64,000 nt of DNA from Parabacteroides sp. (GCA_017937385.1 JAGBDR010000009.1:43721-107720), one strand, 5' to 3'; numbered from the stretch's first letter, positions 36,425 through 45,146 are shown. The notes: a model not told the origin generated them from the sequence alone. Translations and numbers: made by a program.

Positions 36425-37075
36425 TCATAATGCTTTTAACTCCCGAATCGTCTTCAGCGGGTCGGGAGAACGGAAGACAAAACTACCTGCGACCAGCACA
36501 TCCGCCCCTACCTCAAGCAAAGGTTTTGCCGTCTGCATATTCACTCCGCCATCCACTTCGATCAAGGTGTCCAATCCTTTCGCCAAGATCATTTCTTTCA
36601 GACGAGCCGTTTTGTCTATCGAATGTTCAATGAACTTCTGTCCGCCATAACCCGGATTCACAGACATGAGCAACACCATATCCAAATCCGGCAGGATATC
36701 TTCCAACAAGGAAACCGGCGTATGCGGATTCAATGTAACAGCCGCTTTCATCCCGGCCTCCTTGATCGCCGCCACCGTACGGTGCAGATGCGTACAAGCC
36801 TCATAATGCACATTCATCATATATGCGCCTACAGCCGCCACTTCGGGTATGAATTTCTGCGGCTCCACGATCATCAGATGCACATCCATCGGTTTCTTGC
36901 AGATCGGTTTCAATGCTTCCAGAACCGGAAAACCAAACGATATATTCGGAACGAATACCCCGTCCATGATATCCAAATGCAACCAATCGGCATCACTCTT
37001 GTTAATCATTTCCACCTCTCGCTGCAAGTTCAGAAAATCAGCTGCCAACAAAGAGGGTGCAATTTTATGTTCCAT
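36425..37075 (-). CDS. rpe: ribulose-phosphate 3-epimerase
   Basis: It interconverts ribulose 5-phosphate and xylulose 5-phosphate in the pentose phosphate pathway. It is a 216-residue TIM barrel with SLLAADFLNLQREV, the metal-binding HLDIMDGVFVPNISFG, VHLMIVEP, SVNPGYGGQKF and EVDGGVNMQTAKPLLEVGAD. It starts 30 bases after a small frame that follows the sigma factor gene. Confidence 0.96.
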   Translation of the reverse strand: MEHKIAPSLLAADFLNLQREVEMINKSDADWLHLDIMDGVFVPNISFGFPVLEALKPICKKPMDVHLMIVEPQKFIPEVAAVGAYMMNVHYEACTHLHRTVAAIKEAGMKAAVTLNPHTPVSLLEDILPDLDMVLLMSVNPGYGGQKFIEHSIDKTARLKEMILAKGLDTLIEVDGGVNMQTAKPLLEVGADVLVAGSFVFRSPDPLKTIRELKAL

Positions 37076-37105
37076 AACACTTTCCGCGTTTTTACAAGCG
37101 TGACA

Positions 37106-37282
37106 TCAGTTCATTACAAAACCACAAAATTCCGTACGCAAAGCCGGTTCCGAATGATAAACCCGCGCAAACTGAGTCAGGAAATCAAGGGTCTGCCGAC
37201 GCGGTGCCGTTTTTCTTTCTTTCCGGTTTCCGTCAGTCTTATTTTCTATTTCATCCATACATTGAGTAGAAAGTCTCTTCAT
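37106..37282 (-). CDS. small hypothetical protein between sigma factor and rpe
   Basis: A 58-residue frame starting MKRLSTQCMDEIENKTDG. It has a basic middle (GNRKERKTAPRRQ) and an amphipathic end with LDFLTQFARVYHSEP and FCGFVMN. The C-terminal stretch looks like a real helical protein element, and the gene lies on the same strand between the sigma factor and rpe. No function is known; by position, a partner of the sigma factor is possible but unsupported. Confidence 0.5.
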   Translation of the reverse strand: MKRLSTQCMDEIENKTDGNRKERKTAPRRQTLDFLTQFARVYHSEPALRTEFCGFVMN

Positions 37283-37373
37283 AGGCAATTCGTTTTTATC
37301 TTGTTTGATAATAAAACGAAGAGGCTTTCCCCTTATTGTATGACAAGAAAATAAATTTTCGACTTTTTTATGT

Positions 37374-37967
37374 TCAAGCCATCGACAACTCGATGCTGTT
37401 TTCTTCCGCCATACGACGCATATTCAGGATCGCATAACGCATACGTCCCAAAGCCGTATTGATGCTCACACCGGTAATATCAGCAATTTCCTTAAAACTA
37501 AGATCTTGATAATAACGCATTTCAAGCACCTCACGTTGATTATCGGGAAGATGTTTCACCAGTTTTTTCACATCAGACAATACCTGATGGCGCACGATGC
37601 TGTCCTCGATCGTACCATCGCAAAGTTTGATATTATTGAAAAGATCTACATCCACCTCATCATTGGAAACTGTATTTTCGCTACGCTCCTGACGGAAATT
37701 ATCGATAATCAGATTATGGGCAATGCGGGTAATCCAGGCTTTAAACTTACCGTTTTCAGTATAACGGCCCTGCTTGATAGTCATGATCACCTTGACAAAA
37801 GTCTCCTGAAAGATATCTTCTGTGAGATCTTTGTTATGGACAATAAAGTAAATATAGGAATGTAAGCTACTTTTATAACGATTCAACAATACATCGAAAG
37901 CAGCATTATTACCTTCTGCATAAAGAACAACCAACTCTTCGTCAGTCTTCATCCTTAAAGTCTTCAT
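37374..37967 (-). CDS. RNA polymerase sigma-70 family (ECF-type) factor
   Basis: A 197-residue ECF sigma factor. Region 2 has LYAEGNNAAFDVLLNRYK and DIFQETFVKVIM with the WITRIAHNLIIDNFR segment; region 4 has LPDNQREVLEMRYYQDLSFK and the helix-turn-helix SFKEIADITGVSINTALGRM. No FecR-type anti-sigma gene is adjacent, unlike the factors near 47-50 kb, so it is probably a housekeeping-type ECF factor whose control is not visible here. Confidence 0.92.
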   Translation of the reverse strand: MKTLRMKTDEELVVLYAEGNNAAFDVLLNRYKSSLHSYIYFIVHNKDLTEDIFQETFVKVIMTIKQGRYTENGKFKAWITRIAHNLIIDNFRQERSENTVSNDEVDVDLFNNIKLCDGTIEDSIVRHQVLSDVKKLVKHLPDNQREVLEMRYYQDLSFKEIADITGVSINTALGRMRYAILNMRRMAEENSIELSMA

Positions 37968-38111
37968 TACTTCTATGTTTTTTAATTTTTCTTGAGTAAT
38001 GTTATGCTATAGGCAACGGGTTTTTAAATTGTTAGACAATATTCATATTCACGAAGACAAAAGAACGAAAAGTATTTCAATTAGGCAAACTTTTCCATCC
38101 TTTTTTTACCT

Positions 38112-38158
38112 AAAAAGCCCCCTGTCCGTATGTTTTCTGTACGAACAGGGGGCTTTTT
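38112..38158. terminator. strong terminator after the FadL-like gene
   Basis: AAAAAGCCCCCTGT (38112-38125) pairs with ACAGGGGGCTTTTT (38145-38158); the T-run on the minus strand ends the FadL operon. Confidence 0.9.
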
Positions 38159-38174
38159 CAAACAAACTATGTTT

Positions 38175-39851
38175 TTAGAACTTGTATCCCAATGTAAGGG
38201 AAACCTGGGTCGTATTTGTTTTCAGCCCTATTGCGTCCGAATCGACAAGTGTATGAAGGCCTTCATCATCTCCTACAACCACTTTGGAGAACGTATAGGC
38301 ATCTTCCTTATATTGACGATAAACACAAGCTAAATCCATATAGAAATTGGGCGTAAAACGATACCCCAAACCTACGGAATACGAACTCACTCCTTTATCC
38401 AGCGTGTAATGGGCAACCGTTCCTGCCGGGAATACTTCAAAAGCCCCTTCTCTAAACTCCTTTTTCATCGGGCTTGTCCGCCAATTGGCACCCGCACGAA
38501 CCGCAAATTGAGGAGTTACCTTTATTTCCGTCCCCAATTTTATTGTATGGGCATAACCGAAATCTTTCTTAATCAAATTTTTATTTACATCTTCAAACTC
38601 GTAGCCATCTTGATCGGAAAGTTTCATAAAACCATAATTGCCCAATTCATAGTCCAAACTGATCAACGCGGTTTGCCCGATAATACCGGCCACACTGAAA
38701 ATCCACTTATCCGCGGTACGAAGTCTATATAATGTATAAGGATCCGGATTGCTCGGAGTTGCCCCATTGGCTTTTGCCGGATCAAAATTTCCATTTAAAG
38801 TTTCCGAACTTCCAAAATAATAGTCTGTCAACTTATACCAAATAGGAGAATTGTAAGCGACCCCTAAACGCAGGTAATCCGTAGGACGGACAATCGCCCC
38901 GACATTAAACGCATACCCTGTCCCATCGGTTTTCAGCTCATTATCCCAATGCAAATAATCCGTAGAACCATTCGTGTAATAAAATTCCTCCGTATATTCA
39001 GAATGCATCCGGTAATTAAAATCGGTCACAGAAACAGTCGCACCCAAAAACAACCGGTTGGAAATATTGGTAGCAAACGAAAAGTCATACTGGTCTATTG
39101 CCCCTCTCTCGCTCACCTCCAACCCGGAAAAATCCGGACGGCTATCCGGATACCACGTCTGATTGGCCTCGTCCCACTCTGCAAAAGTCGAATGATACAT
39201 ATCATCATTTGCATTCGCCATATTCGCCCCAATCATACCGGACTGATAAGCCAGCCCCGGCAACCAAACTCCGCCTAACTGATTATAAGCACTATGGGAA
39301 TCACTATTTATCTGGTTAAAGGGAGGCATATCATTTTCTTTCACCCCGAACCAACCGCCATTATTATCCGTTCCGACATAAGACGCCTTCGCCGCAGCAT
39401 AATCGGCCAACGAGTAGTTTTGCATACCCCGCAAACGATAATTGCGATTGAAATTCTTCACCCGGTTATAGGAGAACCCGACATTCCAGCCGACCAACCC
39501 GTCGTCATTTCCGGTAGGAAAATATCCGACATAGGCGATATTATCAAAATTGAATTTCATCTTATCGGCATCAGCTTCCGACCCTTTCCAATCTGATTTA
39601 GCCTTGATCGATGACAGACTCAAAGTGGTAACGACTTCCGAGCTGCGATAAATCCCCAATCCGGCCGGATTAGAAGACATGGACGAAATATCGCCTCCCA
39701 ATGCGCCGAATGCACCTCCCATACCCATATAACGGGCCGTACCATTCAATTCATTCAGGGAATACCGGTAAGCCTCCAACTCACCTTGCGCAAATGCAAC
39801 ACCACTGCTCAACAAAGATGCTGAAACCAACAAACCTATTATTCTATTCAT
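38175..39851 (-). CDS. OmpP1/FadL-family outer-membrane barrel
   Basis: A 558-residue outer-membrane transport protein. It has a signal peptide (LLVSASLLSSGVAFA) and then the FadL-type N-terminal hatch (ELNGTARYMGMGGAFGALGGDISSMSSNPAGLGIY). Repeated aromatic strands follow, to the terminal VSLTLGYKF with C-terminal Phe. The family carries hydrophobic compounds such as fatty acids or aromatics across the outer membrane. It follows the aromatic/Ser-rich gene by 52 bases, probably in one operon. Confidence 0.88.
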   Translation of the reverse strand: MNRIIGLLVSASLLSSGVAFAQGELEAYRYSLNELNGTARYMGMGGAFGALGGDISSMSSNPAGLGIYRSSEVVTTLSLSSIKAKSDWKGSEADADKMKFNFDNIAYVGYFPTGNDDGLVGWNVGFSYNRVKNFNRNYRLRGMQNYSLADYAAAKASYVGTDNNGGWFGVKENDMPPFNQINSDSHSAYNQLGGVWLPGLAYQSGMIGANMANANDDMYHSTFAEWDEANQTWYPDSRPDFSGLEVSERGAIDQYDFSFATNISNRLFLGATVSVTDFNYRMHSEYTEEFYYTNGSTDYLHWDNELKTDGTGYAFNVGAIVRPTDYLRLGVAYNSPIWYKLTDYYFGSSETLNGNFDPAKANGATPSNPDPYTLYRLRTADKWIFSVAGIIGQTALISLDYELGNYGFMKLSDQDGYEFEDVNKNLIKKDFGYAHTIKLGTEIKVTPQFAVRAGANWRTSPMKKEFREGAFEVFPAGTVAHYTLDKGVSSYSVGLGYRFTPNFYMDLACVYRQYKEDAYTFSKVVVGDDEGLHTLVDSDAIGLKTNTTQVSLTLGYKF

Positions 39852-39903
39852 CTCTTTTTTTCTTTTGCTTCACTATTAATACGAAGATATGTCACAAATC
39901 GAT

Positions 39904-41298
39904 TCAACGACGGCCACCGCCACTTCTGCTACTTCCACCTCCCGAGCGGCCACCGCCTCCGCTATAAGAACCGCCACCATAAGAGCTGCTGCTACTGCTG
40001 CTACTTCTCGAAGGTGTATAGGTACTTCTTGAAGATGTATTCATATTTTGACTTCTCGATTGATAGGAACGGGTTTCATTGTTATTGTAACTACTTCGGC
40101 TGCTACTTCTTGCCGGAGCCGTATACTGCCGGCTGGAAGAACGTGTGGTGGACGAACCTACCGTATTGGAATCGCTCCGACGATTCACCCGTGTTCTTGT
40201 TGAAATATTGGCAGATGACGGGCGAGTAGTCACAGAACCGCTATTCCCATTCCGAATCACACTTTGAGAAGAAGAGGGACGTCCGGAACGATTACTTCTA
40301 TCGGAAGTGGCGACGGAACTGCTTCCGGTTCCCCTCAAAGAGGTAGCCGATCCTTCATAACGGCTTCGCGAAGACTGCCGATAGATCGAATTTCTGCCAC
40401 CGCTTCCCCTATAACTATTTGCATAAGAGGTCGAACGGCCTGCATTCGTGCGGTAATACGGGGTTGCATAATAATGGTGGTGGTGGTGATGTCCCCAATA
40501 ACCACCCCAGTAACCACCGCCCCAATAACCGGGACCCCAATAACTCGGCCCCCAATAACTCGGCCCCCAGCCCCAGGACGGCCCCCAGTAGCCGGCATAG
40601 AAACCACCCCAGCCCCAGCCGAAGCCGAAGGACGGGCCGTAACCCCAATAACGCGCCGGACTGTAGAACCACGGATCATACCAGCCGCCGTACCAACCAC
40701 CGTACCAGCCGCTATACCACGGATCATAGTAACCATACCAGCCATTGCCGATGTTCACATTGACACTGACGTTGGCACTTCCATTGGAATAATCCGTGTC
40801 GTAGCCATATCCATAATACCCGTCACTCAAATACAGATCGACCTGGTCTGCCCCGGCAATCGTAATCTTGCTCGGCGAGTGGTAACGGATGATACGCTCG
40901 GTATATTCCGTATCCGAACGGCGTTCTCTCTTAGCAACGGAAGCTGCCGTTCTCTCCTGGTCCATATCGTCGGTATACTCGGCCAGGATTTCCCCGTCCG
41001 AATCTTCATCATACGGTTCTTGCACGTCAACCGACGCATAGCGGCGGTTATATTCATCCACATCACGTTCTTCATCGGACACCGTACTTTTTCTTTTGCT
41101 GGTGCTGTATGTAGACACCATTGTCGTACGCTCGGCTTTCTCCTTTTCCTTTGGCTGTATGACTTTCTCTTCTGTTTTTTCTTTCTTTTCTTTTTTGCTG
41201 GAAGAGAAATAGACATCATCAAAGAACTCCTCTTGAGCTGCAGCACTGAAGCCAATCAAGAGCATCACCATCAAAGATGTTAATTTCATGGGTTTCAT
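39904..41298 (-). CDS. exported low-complexity Gly/Tyr/Trp- and Ser-rich protein
   Basis: A 464-residue protein I cannot assign to a family. A signal peptide (LTSLMVMLLIGFSAAA) leads to a Lys/Glu-rich section. A short folded-looking part ends near IAGADQVDLYLSDGYYGYG. Next is a Trp/Tyr/Gly/Pro-rich tract (about residues 185-275) with repeats of the type YWGPS and a run of six His, and last a Ser/Arg/Asn/Thr-rich tail ending in Gly-Arg. The ribosome site GAGGAG lies 7 bases before the ATG. It is upstream of the FadL-like barrel, so an envelope role is likely. Confidence 0.75.
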   Translation of the reverse strand: MKPMKLTSLMVMLLIGFSAAAQEEFFDDVYFSSSKKEKKEKTEEKVIQPKEKEKAERTTMVSTYSTSKRKSTVSDEERDVDEYNRRYASVDVQEPYDEDSDGEILAEYTDDMDQERTAASVAKRERRSDTEYTERIIRYHSPSKITIAGADQVDLYLSDGYYGYGYDTDYSNGSANVSVNVNIGNGWYGYYDPWYSGWYGGWYGGWYDPWFYSPARYWGYGPSFGFGWGWGGFYAGYWGPSWGWGPSYWGPSYWGPGYWGGGYWGGYWGHHHHHHYYATPYYRTNAGRSTSYANSYRGSGGRNSIYRQSSRSRYEGSATSLRGTGSSSVATSDRSNRSGRPSSSQSVIRNGNSGSVTTRPSSANISTRTRVNRRSDSNTVGSSTTRSSSRQYTAPARSSSRSSYNNNETRSYQSRSQNMNTSSRSTYTPSRSSSSSSSSYGGGSYSGGGGRSGGGSSRSGGGRR

Positions 41299-42008
41299 AT
41301 TCGTTTCTCCTCTACTTTAATAATATTTCTACTTTTTAGACTAAATGCAAGGAGGCAGGTTTAATCCCCTTTCCGCCTCATTCATAAAGACTATCCATTT
41401 TATTTACAAAAATAGCTGTTTCCAAATAACTTCCAAGCATTTATATATACTTTAACCATCCGGGCAGCTACATTAACCGATAATCCCCATTTTATAGATA
41501 AAGATGCTTCAAGAATACAAAACGCTGCACGCCCGTTCTGTTTCCCTCCTGATGCGGAATTCATTATATGACAACGCCTCAAACCACCTCGTTCCCATGC
41601 TTGACGCGAACTCGCATCCAACCAGTTCGTATCAACATTTGACAGATAGTAACAGTGAACAAAAACGCCCTGTAAAAACATACAAAAACGACAAGAACCC
41701 CCACTAAAAAGAGAATACCCCTTATTTCACTATCTCCCAGACCTTTATAAAAAAAGGCTGTTTCTTAAAAAATATTACCATTGCGGGTAAATTGAAATAC
41801 ATGGGGTAGAAAATCGAATTAGACGGGGTAGTAGTTTCGATTTGAACCAATCGGAAATCAAGGGATTTATACAATAAGGTAGAGACATTGTACACCCTCC
41901 CAATAGTACGTTACCAATATCAAGAGGTATCCGGCAATTTTATGCAACACTTCCGAAATCAACTTCCTCTCACATAAAAACAGACGTAGATAAAGACTAC
42001 TCTTTAGC
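41299..42008. other. AT-rich non-coding region before the acyltransferase
   Basis: A 710-base region. A 93-codon minus-strand frame (41400-41681) has no start context or recognisable domain and I leave it uncalled. An 8-bp inverted repeat AAATCGAA/TTCGATTT (41811-41818 / 41836-41843) and a repeated GGGGTAG are the only structures noted. Confidence 0.5.
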
Positions 42009-43010
42009 TCATTTCAACCCCAACCATCCACTTATTTTCTTACCACAAATTTTGTTGCCGATATAGCAACAGCCCCAACTTATCAAGACAACCATAAACG
42101 AAGTGAAAGGATATGAGAGAGTGGTATAGTAAGGGATTCGCCGTAGAACCATTATCACCATAATATGACACAAATAGATACCAAATGAATAGTCACCAAG
42201 CGAACGCAAAAATTTACTTTTCACATCGATATCCGGTTTGTTCAAAAGGGTATAAACGATAAGAAGGAATAATGTACTTGTTAAAAATGAAGTTAGCTTA
42301 ACTTGTGTTCCACAATTTGCTTCACCAAGTAACAACCATCCATATCCTTCAGCCATTTGCAACAAGATAGATACGAGGTATAACAATATCAAGGTTTTCA
42401 GCGAATAGTCTGGTTTAATAATTCGATTGCCCAAAAGCAGTCCTAAATAATAATAAGTAAACCACCCAAGACATACGTCAGACCATAAAAGTGAAACATA
42501 CGCATTAGGTTCAATCCCAGTCAACAAGCCGCTATACTTGAAAATTATCATAGAAATTGGAGCAATCAGCCATCCCCAATGACGATGTTTGGATTTGGCC
42601 AATTGCGCCAACCAAGGAGTGAGTAAAACAAATTGTATATATACGAATATATAATACATTGCCACTGTAGCTTTTGCAGTAATAAGGTTCTTGACTATTA
42701 CCAATATGCCATCACCCGAAAAAATAGGAGGTAATGTGTAAAATATAGTCCATATAATATAAGGGATAATGACTCGAATGATTCTCTTTTTGCAGAAAGC
42801 AAACCAATTATCATTTTCAATCTTCGTCAAATAACCGGAAAGAAATAAGAATGTAGCAACCGAAAAATTGATAAATGGCCTACAAAACACTTGCCATTCT
42901 CCTGATGGAGTGGTATGAATCATAACGACAGCAATAATAGATAAGGCTCGAAATATCTGTATCATATTATTTCGAGTTTTCTTTGTGAGTTTACAAGTGT
43001 GTGTTGTCAT
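42009..43010 (-). CDS. acyltransferase 3 family membrane protein
   Basis: A 333-residue multi-pass protein (about ten helices) of the Acyltransferase_3 family, with the typical start NMIQIFRALSIIAVVMIHTT and PFINFSVATFLFLSGYL. These enzymes O-acetylate surface sugars or peptidoglycan. The gene is clearly more AT-rich than the housekeeping genes around it and stands alone, which suggests horizontal gain. The acceptor is unknown. Confidence 0.85.
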   Translation of the reverse strand: MTTHTCKLTKKTRNNMIQIFRALSIIAVVMIHTTPSGEWQVFCRPFINFSVATFLFLSGYLTKIENDNWFAFCKKRIIRVIIPYIIWTIFYTLPPIFSGDGILVIVKNLITAKATVAMYYIFVYIQFVLLTPWLAQLAKSKHRHWGWLIAPISMIIFKYSGLLTGIEPNAYVSLLWSDVCLGWFTYYYLGLLLGNRIIKPDYSLKTLILLYLVSILLQMAEGYGWLLLGEANCGTQVKLTSFLTSTLFLLIVYTLLNKPDIDVKSKFLRSLGDYSFGIYLCHIMVIMVLRRIPYYTTLSYPFTSFMVVLISWGCCYIGNKICGKKISGWLGLK

Positions 43011-43188
43011 TGTCTTAAAAGTGTCAAATCTATCAAATCCAACGTAGTATACCTACCAACTTTCACTCTTTCCAATGGGAAAGAGCGCAATGCGAATGAG
43101 ATGATTACAAAATTAATGCTTTTTTCAAAAACAGAAAAAACATTAGTAGAATATTAACCTACATTCCTTTGAAGTTAGAAAAAATCCA

Positions 43189-43196
43189 TATCTTTG
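43189..43196 (+). promoter_or_regulatory. -7 box TATCTTTG for the kinase-like gene
   Basis: It sits in a 19-base block (43178-43196) repeated exactly at 43996-44014. A TTTG at 43168-43171 may be the -33 element. Confidence 0.6.
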
Positions 43197-43217
43197 CGAA
43201 CAAACCAATAAAATAGA

Positions 43218-43907
43218 ATGAATGAAAATCGCTCTAAACGAATATCACAAAAAATCAAATGCCGAGAAACTCAAGTCAATGGCCTCTTGGAAAAAGCTGA
43301 AACTTTCGCACGAAGAGTGCTTGAATCAATTCAAGCGCTTGCGGGAACAACGGCTTGCAAGGGAGTCCAAATTGCAAGGTTGAAAGAGTGGGCCATTGAT
43401 AATGGTTGTTGGGTTGATTCGATAAATGAACTTGGAACTTTTGTGGACCGGGGTTCCGAGAATGAAGTTTATATGTCAAAAATAGATAACAAACTTGTGT
43501 ATAAACTGAATGATTTTCGTTATTCGGATGATAATCTTTCTCCCTTTTTCTTTCGATTGAAAGCTCAACAAATATTATTCCCGGATTGTAGCTATACGTT
43601 CATGGGCTTCTCTATAAACAGGAATGGGAAAATATGTGCGTTATTAACTCAGCAGTATGTCATTTCAGAACGTGAAGCTACAGAAGATGAAATTCATAAT
43701 GAATTTTTAAAACTCGGCTTTCATCCGGAAATGAATGGAGAATATTATACGAATGGAAAGTATGATATATTCGATGCATCTCCCAATAACGTACTCGTGG
43801 GGATAGATGGCAATCTATACTTTATTGACACGATAATTTATAAGTCGAATGAAGTAAATCTATCTGTTTATAAAAGCCAATCTCCTAAGTATTCAACTAA
43901 CGGATAA
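43218..43907 (+). CDS. polyvalent-protein-type kinase domain protein
   Basis: A 229-residue protein resembling the protein-kinase-like domain found in phage and conjugative-element polyvalent proteins (Kinase-PolyVal). The motifs are a nucleotide-loop-like RGSENEVY (78-85), a Lys in YKLND (95-99) and a catalytic-loop-like DASPNNVL (186-193, with Asp186 and Asn191). The metal-binding-like Asp204 in YFIDT completes the set. Such domains usually sit in mobile elements; here the gene stands alone beside an AT-rich acyltransferase gene. The target is unknown. A terminator follows it directly. Confidence 0.65.
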   Translation: MNENRSKRISQKIKCRETQVNGLLEKAETFARRVLESIQALAGTTACKGVQIARLKEWAIDNGCWVDSINELGTFVDRGSENEVYMSKIDNKLVYKLNDFRYSDDNLSPFFFRLKAQQILFPDCSYTFMGFSINRNGKICALLTQQYVISEREATEDEIHNEFLKLGFHPEMNGEYYTNGKYDIFDASPNNVLVGIDGNLYFIDTIIYKSNEVNLSVYKSQSPKYSTNG

Positions 43908-43928
43908 ATCTTAATTGGAATATAAATC

Positions 43929-43968
43929 AACTCCCCGAACTGGAGATTTCCCGGTCCGGGGAGTTTTA
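43929..43968 (+). terminator. terminator after the kinase-like gene
   Basis: AACTCCCCG (43929-43937) pairs with CGGGGAGTT (43957-43965), followed by TTTATTTTTG. Confidence 0.85.
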
Positions 43969-44006
43969 TTTTTGTTTGCCTCTCTTTAGTGTTAAGAAAA
44001 AATCCA

Positions 44007-44014
44007 TATCTTTG
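44007..44014 (+). promoter_or_regulatory. -7 box TATCTTTG for the leader RNA
   Basis: Part of the 19-base block shared with the kinase-gene promoter; predicted transcript start is near 44020. Confidence 0.6.
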
Positions 44015-44019
44015 TTCCG

Positions 44020-44303
44020 TTCTCACGCCGATTATTGAGGGGTGGGAGCAGACATATATTTGAAAGGCGTTTATTGACGTCTTGTCTTCTACGTTCCAAA
44101 CTTCGCAACTTTGACACAAGAGGAGACAGGGCAGCGGTAGATGTCTGCGTAGGTTGTATCGTAATGTTTCATGTGCTCAGAAAAGCGCATGGATTAGTTG
44201 CATACATATCGGCGTGGGCTTCAACGTTGCTTATCCTCTTGTGTAGGCAATGCGAAGGCCTGGGACGTGGGATAAGTGGCAGACGAATCCCGCGCTTTTT
44301 TTT
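44020..44303 (+). ncRNA. candidate structured RNA leader/attenuator
   Basis: Nested helices seen by eye are: CTCACGCCGAT 44022-44032 with ATCGGCGTGGG 44208-44218 (one wobble); GCAGACAT 44048-44055 with ATGTCTGC 44141-44148; and TGTCTTCT 44083-44090 with AGGAGACA 44121-44128. The 3' end has a terminator, CGTGGGAT 44266-44273 with ATCCCGCG 44287-44294, then eight Ts. Competing with it, CTTATCC 44230-44236 pairs with GGATAAG 44270-44276. An alternative 11-bp pairing joins 44114-44124 to 44234-44244. I recognise no named RNA family. Confidence 0.55.
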
Positions 44304-44365
44304 GTTTATGCTGGTTTATGAAAGTGGAAGAACATAATTATTAACCTTTTAATAGTATAAATCAG

Positions 44366-45142
44366 ATGAGTACAAAAAGTATTTTTCTTTCGTGTTTGTG
44401 CCTTTGGGTTACCTATTTTGCACAAGCGCAAGTGCCTCAACTTATCAGTTATCAGGCGGTAGCAAGAGACTTGACAGGAAAAGTCCTGTCTGAAAAAGCA
44501 ATCTCCGTGCAGGTGGAAATTTTACAGGGAAGCAATTCCGGTTCGGCGGCTTATGCAGAATCACACGCATTGACCACCACCAAGACAGGAACTATCAACC
44601 TTTTGATTGGTGGTGGTGATGCAATCAATGGTACCTTTACCAATATTGATTGGGGTAATGGTCCGTATTTCATGAAGCTGAGTATGAAACAGGACGGGGA
44701 AACGGAATATAAGGAAGTATCAAATACTCAAATGATTTCAGTCCCCTATGCGTTGTATGCGGAAAAGGCCGGAACGGTTGTGAATGGAGGAAATAGCGGC
44801 AATTCTGAAAATATGCCTAAGTTTACATTTGTTGTATCGGACATAAATAATACAGAAGATGATCTTTATTGTATACTTTCCGGAAATTTGAGTGGGTCTA
44901 CCTCTATTTCTTTGGAATTTACAATCGTATATTTGGATGGGCAAGATCAAGAGTTAATGGTTTCTATTGATGGATTATCGGATGATGATCCGAAGATTGG
45001 CCAGTCAAGTTGTGCCGGTCGTATGTTTTATCTGCGTTATGAAGATGTTCCTGACGGAGATTACAAATTAGTTGTAAGTGACAAGGATGGAAATGTTGTA
45101 AAAGAATATCCTTTTACATTTAAAGCGCAGAAAGACTCATAA
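44366..45142 (+). CDS. secreted protein of unknown function
   Basis: A 258-residue exported protein with signal peptide (IFLSCLCLWVTYFAQA before QVPQL). The N-terminal domain (ISYQAVARDLTGKVLSEKAI, TTKTGTINLLIGGGDAI, ISVPYALYAEKA) is of a type common at the start of Bacteroidota surface and cell-wall-attached proteins. The C-terminal part (about residues 150-258) looks like a beta-sandwich of unknown type. It is followed after 4 bases by the sorting-domain gene, so the two are a unit behind the structured leader. Confidence 0.7.
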   Translation: MSTKSIFLSCLCLWVTYFAQAQVPQLISYQAVARDLTGKVLSEKAISVQVEILQGSNSGSAAYAESHALTTTKTGTINLLIGGGDAINGTFTNIDWGNGPYFMKLSMKQDGETEYKEVSNTQMISVPYALYAEKAGTVVNGGNSGNSENMPKFTFVVSDINNTEDDLYCILSGNLSGSTSISLEFTIVYLDGQDQELMVSIDGLSDDDPKIGQSSCAGRMFYLRYEDVPDGDYKLVVSDKDGNVVKEYPFTFKAQKDS

Positions 45143-45146
45143 TGTT

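Larger units (their letters stand above)
43908..44365. other. region holding a terminator and a structured leader RNA
   Basis: A 458-base region. It contains the kinase-gene terminator (43929-43968), a promoter copy (43996-44014) and the structured RNA at 44020-44303. A plus-strand frame of 100 codons (44035-44337) overlaps the RNA and is not called. Confidence 0.7.

Noticed and set aside
41400-41681. 93-codon minus-strand frame in the gap before the acyltransferase
   Set aside because: No promoter, no domain and no neighbour context. It may belong to a repeated sequence, but I see only one copy here.
44035-44337. 100-codon plus-strand frame over the leader RNA
   Set aside because: It covers the terminator and its T-run (giving Phe-Phe-Leu-Phe), has no ribosome site seen, and the helices explain the region better.
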